A program made the position numbers and the translations under genes. Under the pieces are notes generated by a model. It was not told the origin of the DNA and ran no database searches. It saw only the letters and a program-made list of their open reading frames with translations. DNA of 53,503 nt from Chloromonas sp. AAM2 (lineage: Eukaryota; Chlorophyta; Chlorophyceae; Chlamydomonadales; Chlamydomonadaceae): positions 3,779 through 57,281 of the forward strand of contig QAXH01004389.1 of the NCBI GenBank assembly GCA_004335635.1, in the 5' to 3' direction. Positions within the stretch are counted from its first letter, which is position 1. Every line of letters starts with the position of its first letter. Positions 23,401 through 34,736 of this stretch are shown here, in pieces.

Positions 23401-26400
23401 TGCCTGTTGGAGGTGAGATACACACTATGCGAGCAAGCAAAGCACGGTAGTGGTAGAAGCAGCCAGACAGAGGAGAGGAGCGTGTACTATCATTAGCCCA
23501 GTGCCCCACCTGTTTGTAAAAGACTCAGTTGAGAGCGGTCAAGACATGAGGAACATCAAGCTGTGGCAGAAGTAGAAGCAGAAGAGTCAGAGGAGCACGC
23601 ACATAATAAAAAGGACTCAAGCACAAGGAACGTCAACCTGTGACAGTACCAGACAGAACATGGTCAGAGGAGCAGATGTTGTCATGAGCATGTGCCAGCA
23701 TGTGCCGTCAGTATTGGTTTGCGGCTGTGACAGGCGACCTCCCTGGCACTGGTGGCGAGGAGCGTATCTTGTCATTCGGCAATGTGGAGCTGGTGCCTGA
23801 CAAGGGCGAGGAGGCGCAGAACATTGCAGAGATGATGGTGGCACGCGGCTATGCCAGCGTAATCAAGCACCGCAGCGACGAGGCGAGTGCTGCTGAACAA
23901 CAACACTTGGCCATGACAGCATAGGCAGAGAATTACCTTGGAGAGCATAAGATGTGAAAATCATGTACCTGGTTTGATTACCAGGGTACTTAGCACCTCT
24001 CGAAGGACAGGCGACCATCAGTCTGCAGTGCGAGTTGTGTGCGTCTGTCAATAGCGTCATACTGGCCCACACGTCTTCCTTGCCATACCTTCAGGAGCGC
24101 TCCTGTGTGTACGAAAAGCTAGTTGAGTGCGAGGACCTGGCCAAGGGTGCCAAGAGGGGCGTGCACAGCGCCAAGGAGCCAGCGGCGAACCGCATCAACG
24201 ACGTGTCACTGCCAGGAAATGCTGCAAAGTGAGAGACAGACTCTTGCGTGTGGCTGGATGTCGCATGTTTTATCCATGCCGCTGTCTTCTACACTTGCGC
24301 AGCAGTATCATTCGCACTTGGCGTACTTGCACTCGCTCAGCACTCTCTCTCTCTCTCGCTTTCCGTTGGGAGTAAATCTAAACTAGTGCAGGTAAGGTTC
24401 AGCGGGCGTCCATGCTCTGCTCACTGAGTGTACATGGCGCTGTTGTGTTCAGGGCCAAGCAGTACCTTCCATTCTTCCAGCGGGGAGGGAAGATGCTGGG
24501 TGTGGTGGAGTTTGTGCTCAGTGGGCACCGGCTTAAGGTGGGTCAGTGCTAACACTATGTAGCTTCTTTTGCATGAAACCAGCTGTGATGACAGGCTTGT
24601 TATCAGCCAGGCTGACGACCAGAACGACAACTGGTCTGCCCTGCATCCCACGCTGTTCAAGCAAGCTGACGACCACAATGTAAACTCGTCCGACTTTCAT
24701 TTCACTCTGCTCAAGTTCAGAAGCATGTGACACTGCTCCTGCTGTTTCCTGCACGCAGATCACAATCCCCAAGGAGGGCACCACTATTGTGTTCGCACCC
24801 TCAGGGATCAAGACACCATCACGTGCCATGCCTGCCGGGCAGGGCAAGCCAGCTGTGGCAGCAGAACCGTTCTGTGATGAGGCAGTCGCGTTCACACGCG
24901 AACATGCATTGCAGGTGTGTGCGCTTGGGTGGACAGAGCATCAGCAGCATTTAACACCATGGCAGCGAGCATAAGAGGTTCTGGTGCAACTGTTGCACAG
25001 ATGTGAATCTGGAGATAAGCATGCTAGTGCTTTGCTTCCTTATGGTACGCAAGGCATACCCCAGATATCCACCTGTACGTTTAGATATTGCACTTGTGCT
25101 GCACCACGTGTCATGCAGCGGGACTGTGAGCTGTCGGTGGAGACCATGGACCGGGGCGGCACCTTTCTGGGCACCATCACCATCCTTCCCGCCGGCGGAT
25201 CCGCCTCGGCCTCGGCCCGGCCCATGAACCTGGCCCTGGCTCTGATGCGGGCAGGCCTGGCCAAGCTGCAGCCCAACGTGGACCCACACCGATTGATGGG
25301 TGGGTCAGAGCTCCTGGAGGCTCAACAAGCAGCTAAGGAGGCACGTCTCAAGGTGGGCACACGATTAGGGGCTGAGATGGACATTGGGGTCATTTTAAAT
25401 GTATCTGAAGATGGGCATGGGGAGCGTTTTGTTGATGATGGGTGGGGCTGAGCTATTGGGGGCTCAACAGGCGCCAAAGGAGGCACGCCTCAAGGTGGGC
25501 ACGCAATTCTAATCCTGTTATAGTATGTCTGATGACATCATACCTGTGGCATAAACACAGGGATGAATTTGAATGCGTCTCAAGGTGGGCATGTGATCGG
25601 GGGCAGAGATGGAAATGGGAGTGAAGCATGGCCTGGGTTGCAGAAACGCTTGTTCTTGATGCTTGCTGGTGCTTGCACCAAAGCAGATGTCTATGTAGGT
25701 AACAAGCAATGCGAGCCACTGATGGCACATGCAGGCAGGCTTAGGTAGCCAGTGGAGAGTAGCGCAACATGAAGGCAGTGGCGGGTCTTGCATGCATGCT
25801 TGCAGATTTGGCAAAACTGGACCCCAGCTGACGATAAAGTAGAGGATGAAGATGAGGAGAACGGTGCAGCCACCAACGGCAGCGGCGCCCACAGACAGCA
25901 CGAAGTCATGGAGGTGCATGGGACACAACTATCTTTGGTGGCATGGGTTGCTCAGTGCGTTGGTTGGCTGCGGCAGTGACGACTTCTACGTGCCATCATG
26001 CTTAGCTAATGCCTGATTGTGCACATGAGTAGGTCTCTGCAAACTGTGAGCTTGATGTGTAGTCTCCACCGGCCGAAAGCCGGAACTCTGCTGCACGTTC
26101 ACAGTGTTTTGTTACCGACATCCGCTGTCTGCATGGGACATGCCGCAGGTCATTGTCACAGAAGTGGTGGACGCCAACGAGTTCTACGTCCAGCGTACGA
26201 ATGAGCCACGTGTCGCATGGTTGGCCGATCAACTCCGACTTGCAGGCGAGGCAGAAGGTCCAGCCATACCGGTGAGCTAGCATGTTGTATGCATGCTTTC
26301 ACGCTGTACAGCTTGTCGTCTTACCTCAGCCTGGCGCCTTGTGTTGATTGGCTTGTGTGCTGCTGCTCTGCAACGCAATCCACAAATCGTCAAGGTCTTA

Positions 26401-27938
26401 GGGGTTCAAGGACGGGTTCATACACAGCTTGGCAGACCTTGGAAACTGGTCATCATTTTGGCATGTGTATGATGCTTACCTGGTGTGCTGAAGTCTAACT
26501 GTGCCTTGCACTACCTGCTTTGATGCAGCCCGAGCTCAAGCCAGGCCAGATGTGCATTGCACAATTCAGCTTGGACAAGCAGTGGTACCGAGCATATGTC
26601 GAGAAGGCAATGCCGTTGGCAAGCCAGTACGAAGTCTTTTTCGTTGACTTTGGAAACCGGTGAGACCACAGGCAGAGTCCACGAACAGTTTCAAGACCAA
26701 ACTCAGCTGCTCAAACACTGGGTTGCTAGATAACTGGGCGGCTGGCAAAACGGCTGTATGGTAGAAGTCCAGTTGACAGGCAAGTCTGAGATTAGCAACT
26801 GAGGTCTGCAGCACGTGAAACATTTGTACACCAGCAGCAGTTTTCAGGCACAGTGGCATCTCTGATGCTTTGCTCCCTTTTCATGTCCTCAGGGAACGAG
26901 TCTCGGACCGCTGTGTGCGCATCATGGACGCGGCGTTGGCAGCCGTGCCTCCGCAAGCACTCATGTGCCGCCTAGCCTTTCTCAAGGTAGGATGTCTGCA
27001 TGGCCTGGACACGGTTGCATTGAAACACCATGGGTACACTAGGGCGCAGTTTCCCAGGTATCAATGAAGCCTGCAAAACAGGGCCAACACTCAGGAGTTG
27101 AACACTGCGCTGCTCTTTGATGGCATCAGCGTCCCCTTTGTCTGAGATGGCAACTGCGTACCCCGGCTGTCGCTTGACACTGTTGTACGTGCACCTTTCC
27201 TTTCCCCAGGTCCCCACCGGGTCGGCAGAGTGCGCTGCCGAGGCGCGGATGCTACTCAATCAGTTGCTTGGCGGCGGCCTGGCACTCACAGCCACAGTCA
27301 TCTCACGGGAGAAGGCGGGAGCCAAGGATAAGCATCCGCGCTGGGCGAACGGGCACCTCAGCATCACACTCACAGACCCAGCCACAAAGGTGGGGCTTGG
27401 ATGTTGTCGAAGTTCAGAGCAATGGCCATCTGTTTTCTTTTGTTGCACTACTCTTAAGGCTGCATCGATTCACCTGGCGGGGCATACAAGCCTTCAGTGG
27501 TTCTCAAGCATGCCGTTGCTGACCGAGCCATCTCGTATGCCCTGCAGGCTGACCTGGCAGTTGAGCTGCTTTGCGCCGGCTTGGCACGCCTTCCCAAGCT
27601 CAAGCGGGTCCGTGATGCCTCATCACGTGATGCTGTCACTGCGCTCGCGCCTTTCGAGGAAGAAGCCAAGGAGGCAAGGCGAGGCCTGTTCACATACGGT
27701 GACCCAGGTGAGCCGACTGGTTGCTTGGCAGGATTGGCCTGACACCGGAGCTGAAAGCACAGCAGCAGAAGCAGCAGCAGCGTGTCTGATGTCTGCACCA
27801 TGGTGTAGGCCAATGCAGGGTCAACATTAGCATGTCTAATCACCAAATTTGTGTGCGATGGTACGCACCTGTGCAGGTGATAGCGAGGATGAGGAAGCTG
27901 CCGCTCCCAAGGCGGGTGCTTGGGGCAAGCCCAAGTAG
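20492..27938 (+). CDS. TSN: Tudor-SN (staphylococcal nuclease and Tudor domain protein)
   Basis: I rebuilt twenty-two exons, 2937 nt and 978 aa, with every phase consistent: 20492..20629, 20717..20797, 20882..21007, 21140..21232, 21339..21384, 21665..21795, 22220..22552, 22716..22838, 23002..23111, 23273..23412, 23734..23882, 24095..24228, 24453..24537, 24759..24914, 25119..25352, 25806..25913, 26149..26271, 26529..26659, 26893..26986, 27210..27389, 27548..27707, 27877..27938. It starts MSGAGWLRGIVKEVPSGDTV, the standard SN1 opening. Rough domains: SN1 1-160, SN2 165-355, SN3 357-535, SN4 536-705, Tudor 730-830 (GQMCIAQFSLDKQWYRAYVE, FFVDFGNRERV), partial SN5 to 960, then an acidic tail. The length matches plant and animal Tudor-SN (about 900-1000). 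The family binds RNA, acts in stress granules and mRNA fate, and has Ca-dependent nuclease activity. The exon 11 donor is GC (GAG|GCGAGT). Intron 15 holds copies of the end of exon 15. Confidence 0.96.
25306..25620 (+). repeat. end of Tudor-SN exon 15 plus donor, copied twice into intron 15
   Basis: The true exon end and donor (about 25306-25385, with GAGGCACGTCTCAAG|GTGGGC) recur in degraded form at about 25442-25507 (gaggcacgcctcaaggtgggc) and, shorter, at 25573-25620 (cgtctcaaggtgggc, then a similar ...gatcgggggcagagatgg). Each copy keeps a perfect donor-like AAGGTGGGC. Confidence 0.85.
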
Positions 27939-28872
27939 GCACTCAAGCGGCAATTGAGGCACTCGCTGTTTTTTGGGCAACTTATCCATGCTGGGCCTGC
28001 ACATCTTCATGGCAAGTTTTGAGACGATTTAGTGCTGACAACAGTAAGACCTTGTTTCTGCAAGTGCCTGGACCCGTGCAGCACCATGGGCAAACGATCT
28101 TGGCCACCATGGGGCTGTACTGGGAAGACACAGGGTCAGAAGTGAAAAGCCTCTGTGGCGTTTTCCCCGTGTTCATGTGGGTTGGAGGGTCTGTCCATTG
28201 GGAAGCTATTGAAGCCTCTGAACGTGTTGGGCTAGCACATGGTGGCATGAGTGAAAAAAATGAGTAGTGCTGCGTGAGTAAGAGCCCTTGTTCCTTTTGA
28301 AGCATGACTGCATGAGTGACAGCATAGGAACTGCGACACTGACTAGCCTAGCATAGTTGATTAGCAGGGCTTCCAGTCAGGGCCGTTCATTGCACGCGTT
28401 TGCACATGTTGCTCGTTCCTGGAGTCTTAGCTGAAGATGGCTCTGTAACAATGACGGTGGTGCTATCCCAGTTGGAGCCTAGAGGTGGGTTGACAAGTCG
28501 AGCCATGAAGATGAGTTCCCACAGCCTTAGGAGTTGAAGCGGTGCAGCAGGGCGTCCGTCTACTCATGAGGCATGCCTCTTGAGACTTGTCTCAGAAGGC
28601 TTCCTTGGCTGCCGACCACAAACGGGTACCTGGCAGGAGGCAGCAGTGCTGTGCAGCCACGCCCTCCACACTTATTATGGGAATGATGACACTGCTACTA
28701 GCCCAACACCTGTCTGCCTGGAAATGGTAGTTTGCTGCCTCGCTAGTCAGGATGGGCCACACAGCCAAACATCTTCACTCCAGTGGGCCCTCCAATGGCA
28801 CAATTTGTTTGTATGAATACATAAACTCAAGTTCATAATCCCACTCGCATTGCGACATAAGCCACATCAGCT
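27939..28872. other. intergenic between Tudor-SN and the OPR gene
   Basis: I see no recognisable gene. It should contain the Tudor-SN 3' UTR and the OPR promoter. Frames of up to 115 codons exist but carry no motifs. Confidence 0.45.
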
Positions 28873-31800
28873 TTGAATACCAACGACGGTCGTTGGTCTG
28901 AAACGTGCGAGTGCGAGAGGAAGCCAGGCTGGCCCGTGTACGTGCCCATGTTGCGCATTTGTAGTGTTGAGCATGCAACTCACCATGGAGGGACCTGCAT
29001 CGCTCTCGATCGCCTTGGCTGTCGATCCGTCCTCTCATCCTCATGTTACGTGCAGCTGGACTTTGAGGCCAGCACACAGAAGCAGCCAGAAATAATGCGA
29101 CAACAGCTACGTTGCTCAGCTCAGCCCTTTGGAGGCTTTGATGAGCGTCTCAACCAGCCAGGCGTCATGCCAGCCGGCGTCAATGAACGATGCACCATCT
29201 CGTCGAGCACGGATATGGCACAAAGACAGGTACTTAAGCACGCAACCAATGTGTGTGAAACTTGTCTACAGTCTCCGTCTCCCAGTACCCAAAAAACCTG
29301 TGGCCGACAACCTGACCGCAGACACACCAGCAACCGGACGACTGGAATTGCGCAACCATGGCGTCATTGTGCATGCATTGCCCTGGTAAGCCATGATGTG
29401 AAGCACATTTAGCGGGCGCTCTGCTGCAATTTGCTTGCACCACGTGTCGTGCACACAGAACGCTCACCACAAGCTTCTCCCATGTCTTGTGCAGCTGCAG
29501 CGTGTGCTGGATCACAGCAGATTGCACGCTGTGGATCCCAGGCACCCTTGTGTCCGAACTGTGCAAATGGATGCGCTGCAAGAGCGTGCTTCTGGTGGTC
29601 GTGGTACTCAGGATGCCTCAAGACCACACCAGGTGAGCATGTCTATGAGCTCTGCTAACTCATACATTGTGGTATGTACATGTCTACAAGCTCTGCTACT
29701 CATGCGTCCTTCTGGCCCCACATAGCTGGCCCTGACACTGAATGCTACTGCACTTTGCAGGAGCCAGGCACGCGAGCCGCACCATCCCAACTGCACATGC
29801 AGAAGCAGCTGACACGCAACATCACCTCCAGCAGGAGCCCAGAGCAGCTCCACATGTTGTTGCAGTGCACGCCAGCGCACCTAGTCAACCAGTTTCACAT
29901 CACAGCTGCAGCCACACACCTGGCACACATGCTAGAGCGTCCGGGTCCTGTCACTGCACGCCACATGCCACCTGCACAACGCATGCCAGGTGGCAAACAG
30001 TCAGGGCGGCCTGGCGTTTCAGCAACCACCGGTACACAATTAGTGCTGCCGCAGCTGCTAGCATGGGTAGACACACATCTGCTTGCCTTTGACGCACGGG
30101 GGTTGGCCAACCTGCTATGGGCTCTCGCTCGGCTTGCAACCGCGCTGGGCTGGCCACCTCTGCCCAAGGAGCATGCCCATCCTCATCAGCAGCGGCTTGC
30201 CAATCATGCTGACAATCCACCAGCTTCCCAGGCCGACCTACGCCCCGTGCACATCAATGGGCGCTCACACAGCACACCTGTGCACGCTGGCGAACTGGCC
30301 AGTGCTCAGCCAAATGTCAATGGGCATGCCAGTAGCACATTGCCTGGCACCAGTGAAGCAGGCACCGTCCAGCCACCCACCAATGGGCATGTCAGCAGGG
30401 GTCCACCAAACTATGTCAATGGCCATGGCAGCAACACTTCACAACAGGAAGGCTGGGTGGCTGGTTCAGCCACAGGCATGCCACTGCAGGGGCAACTCAG
30501 CGGTGAGGTTCCAGCTTTGCGGCATGCGTTGCAAAACACAGCAACAGCGCTGGCCCACCATGCCTGCACCCTGGGCTGGCACCAGTTCAACTCTCAGCAG
30601 TTGAGCAACTTGCTGTGGGCAGCAGCCACACTGCAGTTACAGCTACCAGACCAGCATGTGCAGGCAGCCATGGCTGCAGTGGCAGCACGGCCGGGCGAGC
30701 TGACCAGTCAAAGCTTTGCAAATGTCATGTGGGCTGCCACACACCTACACGTTTCACCACCAAGCCACCTACTATCTCTGGCACCACGTCTGCTATCAGG
30801 GCCAGACTCTTCACCACAGGCGCTGTCATGCACACTATGGGCCGTAGCGAGCTTGCAGCTGCAGCCTTCACAGCCATGGACAACACACGTCATGCAGTCA
30901 GTACAAGCGCAGCTCAGGCACTTTGGCCCACAGGCACTGGCTAACACTGCATGGGCTGCTGCCCACCTGGGCCATGTGCCTAGCACGAACTGGTTGCATG
31001 AGTTCCTGGACGCATGCCTGTCATGCGCACATGCCATGCAACCTAAGGAGCTTATCATGCTACTGTGGGCCTTGGAGCGCATGTCTCACGTGGACATTCA
31101 GGCGAGCCCAGCCCATACAGCAACCCGCACCCGCCACAGCCATGTTCAGCAGTTGTCAGCAGAGCTGGATGTGGTTGGGCAACCTGTGAGCACAGGCACG
31201 AGTGCAGTGCGGTTGCGGCCGACAAATGAGTGGCTTACTCATATGGCAGGGCATGTGCAAGCAGCAATGCCAGCGCTGGACACAGGCGAACTGGCTGCAG
31301 CTAGCTGGGCACTGTCCAGCTTGGGTTGGGTGCCGGGGGCACAATGGTTGACGGCATGGTGTGAGACAGTGCAGCAGGTGGTTGGGGCAAGCGCGGAGGG
31401 CAATGGGCAAGGTCCCTTGTCAGGCCGGGCTGCCAGCATGCACATCGCTGCCGCTGCCATCTGGTGTGAAGCAGCCCATGCCAATGGCAGCACCAGCATC
31501 AGCAGCACAGGTGCCATGAGCCGCGTGTTGCATCAGCTGTGCGATTTGTTGGCAGGGCAATGTGGGCCGCAGGCAGCAGGGCACACTAGCAGCGATAACG
31601 GGCTTGGCGGGGAGGAAAACCTTGGTCTTCAACTGCTGACCGCCTTGTCCTCTCTCAGCTGGCAGAGTGCTAAAGCATGGGCCAGCTGGGGCGTGGACCA
31701 TGGCTTGCAGCGGCTGCTGTCCACCGCTTTGGCACAGGCTGTCAGTCCTTCCGTTGGGCTGCCTGCACAGCAGCAAGTGGTGCTGTGCTGGGCGCTGGCA

Positions 31801-33077
31801 AAGCTGGGCACTGCACCGCCTACCCCTGCACTCCGCAAGCGTGTGCTGCAGCGGTTAGCAACAGCGACAAGCCTAGGCGTGCAGTTGCAAGGCAAGGAGG
31901 CTGCCATGCTTGTGTGGGTGTGTGAGCAGTGGGGTGGCACAAGAGCAGCTGTCTCAATGTCGCAGGCACTGAGTCAGGCAGCAAAAGACAGCTCTGTGGC
32001 GCCAGTGGACAACAGCCAGGACAACCGCAGCACTTGGCTGCAGCCAGGCTGGCTGCAGGACCAGCAGCAGCAGTCACAGCAGCAGCAGCCACAGCTTCAG
32101 AGTGGCGCAGGTGCTAGAGGCGAAGAATGGCATCAGCGGCGGCGCGTGCCTGGTGACAGTACGCCAGAGATCGGGGCAGAAGCAGGGGAACAGCATGTGG
32201 TCACTGCCCTTGTGGCTGTTGCACGGCGGTGGCGGTGGCGATCTGATCCTTCGTACCGTCAGGCTGGCAGCGCCACCGTAGCTCACTTGTTGGAACAATC
32301 GTGGCGGGCCGCTAGCAGCCTGGGAGTGCAGGACGTGTCTCGCTGCTTGTGGGCGGCTGTCCAGCTGGGGTATGCGCCGCATGCTGCATGGAGTACCCGC
32401 ATGGTGGCAAGAATCATGCAAGCGGTCATGCATGAGCCGCATGCCGCTGCACCGCATCTGCCTAGAGCCATGTGGTCTATGGCAAAGCTTGGCATGTGCC
32501 CTTCGCCCCGTGCTGCCGCTGCCATGCTGCGCGCGTGCCTGCATGGCCAGCCACACACGCTGTGTCAGCCCACCCAGCTATGTGGTGTGCTCACTGCCGC
32601 CAGCACATGGGGCGTGCGTCCCAGCGATAGCTGGTGGAGACAGCTGTGGGCACATCCAGCCTGGTCATCCTACTTACGTTACAGCACAGCGCAGGAGCAG
32701 CAGAAAGGCAGTGCGAGCTCCATCCCAGCAAGCCCACTGCATGCTGGTGAGGACACAGCAATGTGGGGCGATGTGGAGTTGTTGGTGCTGTTGGGCCACC
32801 TGGCAGAGTTGCAGGCACAGCCGCCAGCAGAGTGGTTTACTGAGCTGTTTGCTAGGCTGCAGGTGGGCCGGCCTGGCCCAGCTGCTTCTGGTGCAGTTGC
32901 CAGCGGCAAAGGGTTGCCTGCCAGCGCAGTGCGAGGCAGAGTAAAGGTGCTGGCTGCTGCTATTGGGCTGCTGCCAGTGGAGGGGCCAGCTCAGCCAGAG
33001 CAGCAGGACCAGCCACATCAGCACCAGGAGCAGCCACAGCCGCAACTGGAACAACAGGGGATGCAAAGAGATTGGCC

Positions 33078-33112
<35 letters not shown>

Positions 33113-33975
33113 CTCCAGATGAGACTGTGCTGGGTTTGCAAGTTGCAGAGCAGTATCTGCTGCAGCTTGACCTGCGGGGTTGCATACAGCTGCTGGCTGC
33201 CTGCAGCCGGCTGTCCGGCAACCGCAGCCTGGCGCCGCAGCTGGACGGCCTGGTCACCACTGCACTGTGGGTATCCCAGCACCAGCTGTCGCAGGCTACG
33301 CCTGCCTGCCTGCTGCGCTTGCTGCGTGTGCTGGGATGGCTCCGGGCACGCCCTGATCCGGAGTGGGCGAGCGACTTGCTGCATGCTCTGCATCTGCATC
33401 TGCCACACATGTCCAATGCCCAACTGGCTGCTTGCTTGCCATTGCTAGTGGCCACACGTTGCAACCCAGACCGTGCATGGCTGCTAGACTATCTAGCCCT
33501 GGTTAGCCCACGTTTGCAGCATACCCAGCCAGCCTATCCTCAGCCAGGCAGTGTGGCGGCAGCCACTACCCGATTAGCAAGCGTCCCGGTGGCCCCTCCA
33601 GCACCAGCCAGCAAACAACCGTCCAGCGCCAGTCCAGCGGGAGTGCCTCAGGATGCTGGCAGTGCAGCTGTCAAGGCACCTGTGTCACACCCAGTTTCAG
33701 CGGCTGGTGCGGTGATGCAGCGGCCTGCCTGGGTCGCGCCTGAGCAGCCAGCAGTTGATGCTGGGACTGCTGAAGTCAGTCAACCTGGCACCATAGCACA
33801 GCAGCACACACACCAGCAGCACCAGCAGCAACGGCAGCACCAGCAGCGGCGGCAGGAGGTTGAAAGCCCCTTGGCATCGCCACAGGCGTTGTCAGAGTTG
33901 TCTTCTGCGCTTCTCCGTCTGGACCCTGAGTTAGGCCAGCAGTGGCGGGCTCAGCTGGTCGTCACTTACAAATGA
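28873..33975 (+). CDS. octotricopeptide-repeat (OPR) protein, probable organelle RNA-binding factor
   Basis: The main exon, 29761..33975, encodes 1404 residues. It joins in phase to 29495..29632 (donor CAG|GTGAGC, acceptor tttgcag). A further exon, 28873..29229 (CAG|GTACTT), fits in phase but is less certain; the true start is unresolved. The protein has about 14 degenerate 38-40 residue helical repeats with the OPR signature around Leu-x-x-LLWALA-x-L: for example GLANLLWALARLATALGWPP, QLSNLLWAAATLQL, ALANTAWAAAHLGHVPSTNW, ELAAASWALSSLGWVPGAQW and DVSRCLWAAVQLGYAP. OPR proteins bind specific organelle transcripts and control their stability, splicing or translation in chlorophytes (Tbc2 and Raa1 are examples). 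Asn/Gly/His-rich and Gln/Pro-rich linkers separate repeat blocks near residues 180-300, 830-880 and 1100-1150 of the main ORF. I see no C-terminal RAP domain. Confidence 0.85.
33079..33111. repeat. CAG microsatellite coding for a Gln run in the OPR protein
   Basis: Eleven consecutive CAG codons sit within a Gln/Pro linker between repeat blocks, so the site is likely to vary in length between strains. Confidence 0.9.
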
Positions 33976-34736
33976 ATGTCAGCCACTTAAGGAAGGAGCG
34001 AACGCAAGCCTGACAAGGCATACACTTGCAAGTCATCTCATGATCACCTGCCATTTTGTTTTCAGTTCAAGTATTAGGCAATCTTTGGACTTGAGTTGGT
34101 ATTTTGTTTGCCTTACCTACCCTCCACGGGTTTTTGCATGCCAACTATGCTGCCATCACAGCAGCTTGCCTTGTGCATAGACACTATCATCTGGAGTTGA
34201 TTGTGACAGACTCAATTCCAATGCCAAGAGAGACAGTGAGCAGTTATGAGTTGGAATACAGTTGCAGGCTATCGCTTTGGATTCGTCCTGAGAGCGCCAA
34301 ACGGTTCAGTGTACGAGTAATGTATACGTGCTGATTTCGTGCATCCAGACATCCAGTATGAAGTGCTACCAAGCTTCTTGTTCTGTCCTTTGTATTGACC
34401 GCCAGGGCTCAGCTTTTGCCGGGCACTGTGATGACAAATCTTCCTGGCATTTGTAACTTGCTTACGCGGGCTTTCTGGAGATACCTTGGAAGGGCGTAAG
34501 AGCTGAGCACGAGCCTAGCTGAGCACGAGCCTCTCGATGTGTCAACTAAGCCACAAATGGTACCCGTACGCTCGGTGAGGATCGCGTAACATTTTCTGTC
34601 CCGTACATTACATAAAAAAAATTAGCTGCAACCGCTTCTCTCTGATACTGCTTTTATAAAGACGTTCTGGAAGCACCGATTCTCCTGAACACACTGCTTA
34701 TTAGCATCAGGTCCCCGGTAAAACCACATTTCCAGA
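33976..34736. other. intergenic between the OPR gene and the next + strand gene
   Basis: No gene is seen. A TGTAA at about 34449 could be the OPR poly(A) signal. A short duplicated phrase, gctgagcacgagcct, occurs twice around 34502-34533. Confidence 0.45.
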
